Assembly: GCA_030141605.1 (NCBI GenBank)
Contig: JAQGDQ010000759.1
Coordinates: 5,001 to 28,500 of the forward strand
Direction: 5' to 3'
Length of the DNA stretch: 23,500 bases
Source: Tubiluchus corallicola
Taxonomy: Eukaryota; Priapulida; Priapulimorpha; Priapulimorphida; Tubiluchidae
The translations under genes and the position numbers were made by a program. Below, one piece after another: positions 10,862 through 20,181 of the stretch (positions are counted from its first letter, which is position 1; each line of letters begins with the position of its first letter). The notes under the pieces are model-generated. The model saw nothing but the letters and a program-made list of their open reading frames with translations. It was not told the DNA's origin and ran no database searches.

Positions 10862-10985
10862 TCGTTTGTCAGTACGATGTGGACCACGTACCGAGAGTTT
10901 CAGAAACGGATGTACGCTGCGTCACTGTCACGTGGAACAAGTCATCCGGATTTGATCAAGACAATAATACTGTCGTGTTCTTTAG
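10862..10985 (+). CDS. Two-FN3 receptor, exon 2: first half of FN3-1
   Basis: Acceptor ATTTCTTGCAG, donor TTTAG|GTATGA; enters in phase 1 and leaves in phase 2. It encodes residues 29-69 of the assembled protein plus two bases of an Arg codon. The segment VRCVTVTWNKSSG is a typical FN3 strand B ending in the core Trp (W53), and TVVFFRVKY (running into exon 3) is strand C. Cysteines sit at 31 and 48; C31 may be removed with the signal peptide or pair inside the domain. NKS and NNT are possible N-glycosylation sites. The next exon starts 1.6 kb downstream, with a fold-back element between. The FN3-like reading is well supported; the ligand is unknown. Confidence 0.8.
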
Positions 10986-11084
10986 GTATGATAATATCAT
11001 GAACAATAATTAATTGTAAATTATGCTACATCAGTAGTTACTAAAACAATAATTACTTAAGAACTTCATAAATTATGCTACGTC

Positions 11085-11413
11085 TAGAGGATCTCAAAGA
11101 TTTCAGCATATGAAGAGCACCCGTATTGCTGTTTGCCAGGAATCAATTTTTAACACATTTAACAATAAGAACTCCATGCAGTGCCAAGCAGATGTTTAAC
11201 ATTTAGAACGGTATATCATTTTGAATTACACTAATTCAAGAATTGTTCTTTTAATCACAAATGTATAACTGCAAATAATATACCGTTCTAAATGTTAAAC
11301 ATCTGCTTGACACTGCATGGAGTTCTTTCTTATTGTTAAATGTGTTAAAAATTGCCTCCTGGCAAACAGCAATACGGGTACTCTTCGTATGCTGAAATCT
11401 TCGAGATCCTCTA
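11085..11413. mobile_element. Long inverted repeat (fold-back element)
   Basis: A left arm at 11085-11216 (132 bp) and a right arm at 11278-11413 (136 bp) are near-perfect reverse complements, starting TAGAGGATCTC on each strand, with a 4-base indel and about ten substitutions. The loop is 61 nt (11217-11277). It lies within intron 2 of the receptor, so the pre-mRNA would carry a hairpin of about 130 bp. It could be a fold-back MITE; no clear target duplication was found. Processing into small RNAs is possible but inferred. Confidence 0.9.
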
Positions 11414-12568
11414 ACATCAAACTGCTCAAACTGTTTTTTTGAGTTTCTATCGCCAATGGCCTATGGAATGTCAATTTATTAGTAACCTAAAGTTCAGAGT
11501 AAAAAAGTCTTAAGAAGTATTCTTGCAAATTATTTATTTTTACCTGCAAATTGTCACTACTTTGTGCAAAAGTTACACTGAAGCTGGCGTTTTTAAAGCA
11601 AAATTTGAAGCACTTATCAGATAAGTGTCTGAAAAAAAATTTTTTCGGAATCATTTTAATGTATTAATCCATTGTTCAAGTGAAGTTAATTGCGTTTTGT
11701 GTATGTTTTAAAGCACAAGGAAACCCTCCACTTGCATTGAGCTTAAAAATTCATCTTGAAATTTTATACCACTTACGTACTGCCTTTGTACTGCCTTTTT
11801 GTGTGCAGGACTTGTGTCAGCCGTAATGGTGTATAAAACGTGTAAATTTAAACTCCCACGATGACTGTTAGGTGCAGCCATTTTATTGGTAGGTCGTTTG
11901 AAACAAGTTTTGATAACATTAAGTAAAGTTTGAAAAATAATCAGAGCATTCATAGCACACATGTTACTAACTAAGTAAAATTTTAAATTACTGTATCTTG
12001 TCAACTTAAAGATGAAAAATACGTTTTTGGTTAGTGAGTGGCGCACCCTGGAGGTTGAGCCAGTGATTTGCATGGAATGTTTTCGGGGCATAATTTAACA
12101 CTGCCTTTTCTTCCCCTAATTTGTATTTGTGTAATGACACCATATAATGGCACCGTCGGAACAGCATTGTGGGAGATTTAAAATGAAAACAAACAAAAAT
12201 CTCTTTTAACGCGAGTATGATACACACAGCTAAAATTGCTATGAAGCAATATAATTTCTTAGGACGATTTTTCTGAAACCTACTTCAGGTACCCCTTTTC
12301 TTGTCCTTTAATAATTGCATAGTTTAATTTTGAGTCACATGCAATAATTTCACCAACAGTGTTGAAAATGTCTCTTTAACTTTTGCTGTATCACATAATA
12401 GTAATGATTAATAATGTCAGCCATTAGCTTTATGTTGAAAGTTTTTGAAATTAACATAATGTTGCATCCATATTGTTTTGCATTGTTCCTTTTTTTTGTT
12501 TAACTAATTTCGTATTTAATGACAATGTTGTTTGAGCTAACATAATGCTAATATGTGGCTTTCATTAG

Positions 12569-12852
12569 GGTGAAGTATTTGGATCTGGGAGGATCATTTC
12601 GCAATACTCGACCAAGGAGAGACGTGAACACCATTGAAGAAAAGACAGACAGAGTCATACTTGTAGACGAGGATGAAACTGAAGAAACTACAAATGATGC
12701 CGTGAACGAGAAAAAGAGCAACAAAAGTCGTAAGAAGAAACGGAAGCAGAAGAAGAAGGGAAAGGGTAAAGATGCTGACGGATGGAAGAATCATCGCGAT
12801 TGTATGGAGATCCGTGATGAGTTTTCCTGCAAGTTGTGCAGACTCGATACAG
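12569..12852 (+). CDS. Two-FN3 receptor, exon 3: FN3-1 with acidic/lysine-rich insert
   Basis: Acceptor CTTTCATTAG, donor ATACAG|GTTCGC; phase 2 in, phase 1 out. It encodes residues 70-164. After VKYLDLGGSF comes a long insert: acidic from about 93 to 110 (IL-VDEDETEETT), then strongly basic from 118 to 137 (KKSNKSRKKKRKQKKKGKGK), then DGWKNHRDC. Cys148 and Cys157 have eight residues between them, and Cys160 follows. Class II cytokine receptor D1 domains have a Trp a few residues before a Cys-x7-Cys pair at the same place, ahead of the Tyr-rich F strand. The insert makes the domain about 50 residues longer than a usual FN3. It could bind heparan sulphate or be a protease-sensitive loop; both are inferences. 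AAG/AAA-rich coding suggests slippage helped it grow. Confidence 0.85.
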
Positions 12853-13059
12853 GTTCGCTCAAAATAACACCCCTTTGAGATGCTTTACAAAATTTTTAAA
12901 ATTACAGAAACGGGCGATTCATTACTTTTCATATATGGTGTGATCCAGCTGTCTCAATGGCTGCAAACTGTTAACTGTAATATTGTAGCTGTAGAGAAAG
13001 TACTGAAAAATGTACAACGGTTTGCCAAAATAGCTTTTTTCAATAATTCTTGCGTTGTT

Positions 13060-13614
13060 CAATCAATCAATCAATTTATTTCACTCTAACAATACATATA
13101 CAATACATCAACATACAATATTATTGAAACAAAAAGAAACAGTATAGGTAAAAAAAATTGAAGTCAAATTAACCAAATAAAAGAGTTGCTGAATGACACC
13201 TTGAAAGCTTGGCTTGTTAAGGTGGCACAAATGAGTGAATGAAAGAATAGTTAGGATTAGTAGACATGATGGAATGGAAGAAAAAATAGTAAGATTAGGG
13301 ATAGGAAGAAGGAAAAGAGGAGAAGAAACGACCACAGTGTATGTTTAATTTACATAGCGGTAAATAGCATTATAATTGATTGTAGGCCATATATTGCAAC
13401 TGCATGAGACTGTAAAGATAAACGTACTTGCTTTATAAGAGTGACCTGTGACCGCTGTATGTTTGGTCGTATCTAGCGTAAGTAGAGAGGCTATATATAC
13501 ATCCAAATGTGGTTGAGACACCTCTGCTGGTTTACTAGCTCGTCTTAGAGCAATGTCTCGGATAATGTGCCAGGCCCTAGTCGCATTGAGTAGGTCGTGG
13601 TTTTGACTGCTCAA
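13060..13614 (-). mobile_element. LINE 3' end, minus strand, with (ATTG)n tail
   Basis: Read on the minus strand, the sequence ends GTGAAATAAATTGATTGATTGATTG, the same ATAAAT-plus-microsatellite ending as two other elements in the window. Upstream lies a pyrimidine-rich presumed 3'UTR. Before that, an open frame of about 89 codons ends at 13345 (NHDLLNATRAWHIIRDIALR early in it). The frame could be the last part of a reverse-transcriptase ORF, but I see no catalytic motif, so this is tentative. The 5' border is approximate. Confidence 0.5.
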
Positions 13615-13753
13615 ATCCTGCTTGCAGTGTGCTTAAAATTTGTTAAAAAATTCTGAAGAATAAGTTACTTTAACATGACAGTAAATCATGGCATGTGTAC
13701 TATTTAATACTTTTATTAAACGAACAAAACATTTCGTGTTGTGCTCTTTGTAA

Positions 13754-13881
13754 TTAACACCATTAGCTGAGATATGATTGCAGCAGAATGGAGGACTATA
13801 ACTACTTTTATAGAATATCTCTCATCTTCCCGGGCTGGTCGTGGACAGTAGCTGCAATCACATCGCAGCTAATGGTGTTAG
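13754..13881. mobile_element. Tiny TA-flanked MITE
   Basis: Arms at 13756-13784 and 13851-13879 are inverted copies (AACACCATTAGCTG...) matching at 27 of 29 positions, with 66 bp between them. A TA lies at both outer ends of ACACC/GGTGT, fitting the TA target duplication of Tc1/mariner-type elements. There is no coding capacity. The superfamily is inferred from the TA alone. Confidence 0.6.
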
Positions 13882-13934
13882 TTCCAAAGATTTGCCTTAT
13901 TGCTTCAACACATGATCAGAGGTACAGTAAGAAA

Positions 13935-14076
13935 TGGAAGTGGTGCTGACAAGCCACTGGCGTAGCAGTGTCTAGTTTTTTTTGCTGGATTACTGCTGCG
14001 TTTACCTGTCTGAAGGCAGATTTCTTTTATTTTAGAATTCTGCCTGCCCAATGTCTACAATAGACGTGACAGGCGT

Positions 14077-14152
<76 letters not shown>
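13935..14152 (+). repeat. (ATG)n-tailed retroposon, copy 4, with 12-bp target duplication
   Basis: This is the best copy. The body starts at GGAAGTGG and ends in about 24 uninterrupted ATG units. It is flanked by identical TACAGTAAGAAA at 13923-13934 and 14153-14164. The duplication sets exact element borders and shows target-primed insertion. Blocks GTCTA-CAA-TAGAC and AGGCAGA/TCTGCCT form hairpins; the first is perfect here but imperfect in copies 2 and 3. Confidence 0.9.
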
Positions 14153-14153
<1 letters not shown>

Positions 14154-14244
14154 ACAGTAAGAAAGTTCAATCACAAATTGAGAGAACCAAAACTCATAAC
14201 TAATTTTAGGTACATTCTTCTAACTGTCAATCAGTCATTGCTGA

Positions 14245-14470
14245 GGAAGTGGTGCTGACAAGCCACTGGCGTAGCAGTGTCTAGTTTTTTTTTACTGGAT
14301 TAGCCCTGTGTTTACCTGCCTGAAGACAGATTTCTTTTATTTTAGAATTCTGCCTGCCCAATGTCTACAATAGACATAGCGGACGTATGATGATGATGAT
14401 GATCATGATGGTGATGGTGGTGGTGGTGGTGATGATGGTGATGGTGATAGTGATGATGATGATGATGATG
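14245..14470 (+). repeat. (ATG)n-tailed retroposon, copy 5
   Basis: It has the same 5' start and body as copy 4, ending in a degenerate tail of ATG, GTG and GGT units. The tail is interrupted (ATCATGATGGTGATGG...), so this copy looks older than copy 4. No clear target duplication was found. It lies about 90 bp after copy 4 in the same intron. Confidence 0.8.
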
Positions 14471-14718
14471 AATTGACAAACTCATTAGGTTCTTCTAAAC
14501 AACATCGTAGAACATTTGTTTAGATTGTACTTTTTACAGCGAGTTAATTTTTTTAAATGTAGTTTAAATTTTAACGTTTCTATTTGTATTTTAAATGTAT
14601 TTTATTTTTCAGCGTGTTGAGATTTAAAATAATTAGTGCGCTGTACAAATAATTTTACATTTATATCACTGAATTGCTGAAATAACTGCTAATTTTTTGT
14701 CTGGACGTTGCTCTTTAG

Positions 14719-14882
14719 GTCACAAATACAAATTTAAAGTTTTCGCCAAATATGAAAACAACGAGATGGTGAAGAGCAGGTCTTCGGACAGTGTGACGGT
14801 TGGACAACCACCGGATCAGCCGTGGATTAGTGAAGTCGGATCACCCGGAAGTCGAACTCTTTTCATTAAATGGAGTTACGAG
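14719..14882 (+). CDS. Two-FN3 receptor, exon 4: end of FN3-1, start of FN3-2
   Basis: Acceptor TTGCTCTTTAG, donor GAG|GTACAC; phase 1 in, phase 0 out. It encodes residues 165-219. It opens with HKYKFKVFAKYENNE, the classic FN3 strand F (Tyr in the tyrosine corner), closing domain 1. The segment GQPPDQPWISEVGS links to domain 2, and TLFIKWSYE is its strand B with the core Trp. The domain-boundary exon and the phase-0 break inside domain 2 match the arrangement I recall for D200 cytokine receptor genes. The read-through frame past the donor soon stops, supporting the donor. Confidence 0.88.
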
Positions 14883-15080
14883 GTACACCGCATCTTTATT
14901 AAACGTTGTGCTGGCTTGTAACTTTGCTAACTAATAACTTTTATGATTTTATTTCGTAAGGAATTCGTAACTGGCAATTTTATTTCATTTTGCTGATTTT
15001 ATTTCATTCTTTTTTTTGTGTTCTAAATGTTTTAAATTGCAAACTGAAATTATGCAGTAGTAATGATGTTAACCTAGTCT

Positions 15081-15579
15081 GAACTACGGCCAAATCACGT
15101 TGAAAACACCGGTTCTCGTCTGATCACCGAAGTTAAAAAATGTAGAGCCTGGTTAGTGCGTGGATGGGTGACCGCCTAGGAATACCAGGTGCTGTAGGCT
15201 TGCGGGATGCCCACACCGTATCTCGACACTAGGCGGAGGGGCTGCACAAGCAGCCAACAGCTAGAGGGCGGAGGAGGTCAAGTGACCCAACGGCCATGTG
15301 TAGAGGAATAAACCTTCCAAATCAGGAGTGGAGCCCCAAAGGCGGACCAGTGCAGCATGCTCACTGACTCTGGCAGCTCCTGCAGCCAACCTGGTGCCAA
15401 ACGTATCGCTCCGCTTTCCTTTGGACTACACCAGGGAGGAAGAGAGGGGGTTCCTGTTGTTTGGGCTATTCAGGATCTCCATACACCTTGCCCAGGCGTG
15501 CGCCCTGGAGACAAGAATCGGACTTTCTTGGCACACATTCCATTGTCTTGCTAGACAGAAGGATGCCAACAACAACAAT
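15081..15579 (+). repeat. 5S rRNA-derived SINE (SINE3-type)
   Basis: Bases 15081-15201 (121 bp) align along the full length of 5S rRNA: ACCGGTTCTCGTCTGATCAC, then GAGCCTGGTTAGTGCGTGG, then GGGTGACCGCCTAGGAATAC and GGTGCTGTAGGCTT. Box C is well kept and box A is damaged (GTTAAAAAATG). About 370 bp of unrelated body follow, ending in CCAACAACAACAAT, a (CAA)n tail. CTAGTCTG before and CTAATCTG after may be a worn target duplication. The 5S-head/body/short-repeat-tail layout defines 5S-derived SINEs. Pol III activity is uncertain. An open frame of 100 codons inside is incidental. Confidence 0.85.
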
Positions 15580-15599
15580 CTAATCTGGTCTAATACGAT

Positions 15600-16261
15600 C
15601 AAATTCTTATTTGATCTAATTTCACCTTAGTTTAAATGATTTCTAGGGTTTTCAAGCTCTTGTTATGGCCATGTAAAGTAGGATTTTGTGTTTCGCCTTT
15701 TCACTGTTGGTTCTTGATGGTCAAAATGCAGTGATTTATTAAAGTTTCTAAGATCTCTAAGATTTGTACCAGTATATAAGATGCTTATTGTTTAGCTTAA
15801 TTAGCTAAATGATTTTAATTTAGCTTTTACGATAAAGTATCTGAGGTAAGTACTGCATGTTTTCAAAACACATTGTTTTACAGACAAAACAAAATTACAG
15901 CCAAAACAAAATCACTGAAGTAATGAGTAAAGGTCAACATTCGTAATAAACTTGTTTTATTAAGGGAAAATACGCGGGTTTTTGTAGGATTATCTGATTT
16001 GTCTGATATATGTTAGCACACAACAATACAGTGTTGGAAAGAATACAGAGAAATTATAACCTTTACCATAATGAGTGAACCCACGTCCATAAATTTCATG
16101 AATGTTGATCGAAGCAGTTATTTACATACCGTTTACCATTTGTGTCACTAAATTGTATCTAGTTTTAACAGAATAGTAGCTGTTAACATTGATCTTACGA
16201 AGTTATATGATAGATCAAGTGTTGTGTAAGTCTTTGAGTTTATTTAAGCCACTTATTAACA
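15600..16261. other. Intron 4, plain AT-rich part
   Basis: This lies between the 5S-SINE and the splice-acceptor array. I see no gene, no structured element and no repeat here. Confidence 0.5.
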
Positions 16262-19200
16262 CAAATAAATCCTTTACACTTGCAGTGAAATGAAAAATGT
16301 TCGCTTGTTTCAGAACGGTCAAATAAATCCTTTACACTTGCAGTGAAATGAAAGATGTTCGCTTGTTTCAGAACGGTCAAATAAATCCTTTACGCTTGCA
16401 ATGAAATGAAAAATGTTCGCTTGTTTCAGAACAGTCAAATAAATCCTTTACGCTTGCAGTGAAATGAAAGATGTTCGCTTGTTTCAGAACGGTCAAATAA
16501 ATCCTTTACGCTTGCAATGAAATGAAAAATGTTCGCTTGTTTCAGAACAGTCAAATAAATCCTTTACGCTTGCAGTGAAATGAAAGATGTTCGCTTGTTT
16601 CAGAACGGTCAGATAAATCCTTTACGCTTGCAATGAAATGAAAAATGTTCGCTTGTTTCAGAACAGTCAAATAAATCCTTTACGCTTGCAGTGAAATGAA
16701 AGATGTTCGCTTGTTTCAGAACGGTCAGATAAATCCTTTACGCTTGCAATGAAATGAAAAATGTTCGCTTGTTTCAGAACAGTCAAATAAATCCTTTACG
16801 CTTGCAGTGAAATGAAAAATGTTCGCTTGTTTCAGAACGGTCAAATAAATCCTTTACGCTTGCAATGAAATGAAAAATGTTTGCTTGTTTCAGAACGGTC
16901 AAATAAATCCTTTACTCTTGCAGTGAAATGAAAAATGTTCGCTTGTTTCAGAACGGTCAGATAAATCCTTTACGCTTGCAATGAAATGAAAGATGTTCGC
17001 TTGTTTCAGAACGGTCAAATAAATCCTTTACGCTTGCAATGAAATGAAAGATGTTCGCTTGTTTCAGAACGGTCAAATAAATCCTTTACGCTTGCAATGA
17101 AATGAAAAATGTTCGCTTGTTTCAGAACGGTCAAATAAATCCTTTACGCTTGCAATGAAATGAAAGATGTTCGCTTGTTTCAGAACGGTCAAATAAATCC
17201 TTTGCACTTGCAATGAAATGAAATATGTTCGCTTGTTTCAGAACGGTCAAATAAATCCTTTGCACTTGCAATGAAATGAAAGATGTTCGCTTGTTTCAGA
17301 ACAGGCAAATAAATCCTTTACACTTGCAGTGAAATGAAAAATGTTCGCTTGTTTCAGAACGGTCAAATAAATCCTTTGCACTAGCAATGAAATGACAAAT
17401 GTTCGCTTGTTTCAGAACGGTCAAATAAATCCTTTACACTTGGAATGAAATGAAAGATGTTCGCTTGTTTCAGAATAGTCAAATAAATCCTTTACGCTTG
17501 CAATGAAATGACAAATGTTCGCTTGTTTCAGAACGGTCAGATAAATCCTTTACGCTTGCAATGAAATGAAAAATGTTCGCTTGTTTCAGAACAGTCAAAT
17601 AAATCCTTTACACTTGCAATGAAATGAAAAATGTTCGCTTGTTTCAGAACGGTCAAATAAATCCTTTGCACTTGCAATGAAATGACAAATGTTCGCTTGT
17701 TTCAGAACGGTCAAATAAATCCTTTACACTTGGAATGAAATGAAAGATGTTCGCTTGTTTCAGAATAGTCAAATAAATCCTTTACGCTTGCAATGAAATG
17801 ACAAATGTTCGCTTGTTTCAGAACGGTCAGATAAATCCTTTACGCTTGCAATGAAATGAAAAATGTTCGCTTGTTTCAGAACAGTCAAATAAATCCTTTA
17901 CACTTGCAATGAAATGAAAAATGTTCGCTTGTTTCAGAACGGTCAAATAAATCCTTTACACTTGCAATGAAATGAAAGATGTTCGCTTGTTTCAGAACAG
18001 TCAAATAAATCCTTTACACTTGCAGTGAAATGAAAAATGTTCGCTTGTTTCAGAACGGTCAAATAAATCCTTTACACTTGCAGTGAAATGAAAAATGTTC
18101 GCTTGTTTCAGAACGGTCAGATAAATCCTTTACGCTTGCAATGAAATGAAAAATGTTCGCTTGTTTCAGAACAGTCAAATAAATCCGTTACACTTGCAAT
18201 GAAATGAAAAATGTTCGCTTGTTTCAGAACGGTCAAATAAATCCTTTACACTTGCAGTGAAATGAAAGATGTTCGCTTGTTTCAGAACGGTCAAATAAAT
18301 CCTTTACGCTTGGAATGAAATGAAAGATGTTCGCTTGTTTCAGAACGGTCAAATAAATCCTTTGCACTTGCAGCGAAATGAAAAATGTTCGCTTGTTTCA
18401 GAACGGTCAAATAAATCCTTTACACTTGCAATGAAATGAAAGATGTTCGCTTGTTTCAGAATGGTCAAATAAATCTTTTACACTTGCAGTGAAATGAAAG
18501 ATGTTCGCTTGTTTCAGAACAGTCAAATAAATCCTTTACGCTTGCAGTGAAATGAAAGATGTTCGCTTGTTTCAGAACGTTCTAATAAATCCTTTACGCT
18601 TGGAATGAAATGAAAGATGTTCGCTTGTTTCAGAACGGTCAAATAAATCCTTTACTCTTGCAGTGAAATGAAAGATGTTCGCTTGTTTCAGAACGGTCAA
18701 ATAAATCCTTTACGCTTGCAATGAAATGAAAGATGTTCTCTTGTTTCAGAACGGTCAAATAAATCCTTTACGCTTGTAATGAAATGAAAGATGTTCGCTT
18801 GTTTCAGAACGGTCTAATAAATCCTTTACACTTGCAGTGAAATGAAAGATGTTCGCTTGTTTCAGAATGGTCAAATATATCCTTTATGCTAGCAATGAAA
18901 TGAAAAATGTTCGCTTGTTTCAGAATGGTCAAATAAATCCTTTACTCTTGCAGTGAAATGAAAAATGTTTACTTGTTTCAGAATGGTCAAATAAATCCTT
19001 TACTCTTGCAGTGAAATGAAAAATGTTCGCTTGTTTCAGAATGGTCAAATAAATCCTTTACTCTTGCAGTGAAATGAAAAATGTTCGCTTGTTTCAGAAC
19101 GGTCAAATAAATCCTTTACTCTTGCAGTGAAATGAAAAATGTTTGCTTGTTTCAGAATGGTCAAATAAATCCTTTACACTTGCAGTGAAATGAAAGATGT

Positions 19201-19974
19201 TCGCTTGTTTCAGAATGGTCAAATAAATCCTTTACGCTTGCAATGAAATGAAAAATGTTCGCTTGTTTCAGAACGGTCAAATAAATCCTTTACTCTTGCA
19301 GTGAAATGAAAGATGTTTGCTTGTTTCAGAACGGTCAAATAAATCCTTTACTCTTGCAGTGAAATGAAAAATGTTTGCTTGTTTCAGAACGGTCAAATAA
19401 ATCCTTTACTCTTGCAGTGAAATGAAAAATGTTTGCTTGTTTCAGAACGGTCAAATAAATCCTTTACTCTTGCAGTGAAATGAAAGATGTTCGCTTGTTT
19501 CAGAACGGTCAAATAAATCCTTTACTCTTGCAGTGAAATGAAAAATGTTCGCTTGTTTCAGAACGGTCAAATAAATCCTTTGCACTTGCAATAAAATAAA
19601 AGATGCTCTCTTGTTTCAGAACGGTCAAATAAATCCTTTACACTTGCAATAAAATAAAAGATGTTCGCTTGTTTCAGAACGGTCAAATAAATCCTTTACG
19701 CTTGCAATGAAATGAAAGATATTCGCTTGTTTCAGAACGGTCAAATAAATCCTCTACACTTGCAATGAAATAAAAGATGTTCGCTTGTTTCAGAACGGTC
19801 AAATAAATCCTTTACACTTGCAATAAAATAAAAGATGTTCGCTTGTTTCAGAACGGTCAAATAAATCCTTTACACTTGCAATAAAATAAAAGATGTTCGC
19901 TTGTTTCAGAACGGTCAAATAAATCCTCTACACTTGCAATGAAATAAAAGATGTTCGCTTGTTTCAGAACGGTC
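16262..19974 (+). repeat. 64-unit, 58-bp satellite array made of the intron's own 3' splice site
   Basis: The unit is AATGAAATGAAAAATGTTCG, CTTGTTTCAGAACGGTCAAA and TAAATCCTTTACGCTTGC in order, 58 bp. ATAAATCC starts at 16381, 17251, 18121, 18991 and 19861, each 870 bp (15 x 58) apart, so there is no net indel. The total is exactly 64 x 58. CTTGTTTCAGAA appears intact in every unit I read, while variation falls at a few sites (ACG/ACA/ACT, CAATG/CAGTG/GGAATG, AAA/AGA/CAA, ACGG/ACAG/ATGG). The last unit is the functional acceptor of exon 5: its AACGGTCA is the first 8 nt of the exon. Every unit also contains AATAAA. Confidence 0.97.
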
Positions 19975-20181
19975 ACTCGCTGGCACCTTCTCACTTTATC
20001 CTGTACTATCGACCGTATGGACATCGCAGTGCTCTGTATAGTGAGAAAGTCGTGAATGGAACAGAACGCAACGTTTTACTTGACGGGTTGTCACCAATGA
20101 CTAACTATGAATTACGAGTGAAAGCGTTTAGTCTAAACGGTGAAAGTGAAATGAGTTCTGAACGTCTAGGACGGACAGAAG
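19968..20181 (+). CDS. Two-FN3 receptor, exon 5: rest of FN3-2
   Basis: Acceptor CGCTTGTTTCAG is the last of 64 tandem copies; donor GAAG|GTAAAC. Phase 0 in, phase 1 out. It encodes residues 220-290: strand C (HFILYYRPYG), C'/E (NGTERNVLLDGLSP), strand F with the tyrosine corner (NYELRVKAFSLNG) and strand G (ESEMSSERLGRTE). NGT is a possible N-glycan site. There is no cysteine, unlike D2 of most class II cytokine receptors. YYRP near strand C and the GES-E-S ending also recall the membrane-proximal FN3 of CDON/BOC/Ihog hedgehog co-receptors. ESEMSS sits where class I receptors have WSxWS but is not that motif. The exon is certain; the family is not. Confidence 0.93.

Noticed and set aside
15081-15201. 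Functional 5S rRNA gene
   Set aside because: Box A is damaged, there is no terminal T run, and it is fused to a SINE body.
15328-15630. 100-codon protein inside the 5S-SINE
   Set aside because: It lies wholly in the SINE body and overlaps another frame; no domain is recognised.
16262-19974. CRISPR array
   Set aside because: Units are contiguous 58-bp copies without spacers, in a eukaryotic intron.
19968-20181. WSxWS motif of class I cytokine receptors
   Set aside because: The equivalent place reads ESEMSS, without tryptophans.
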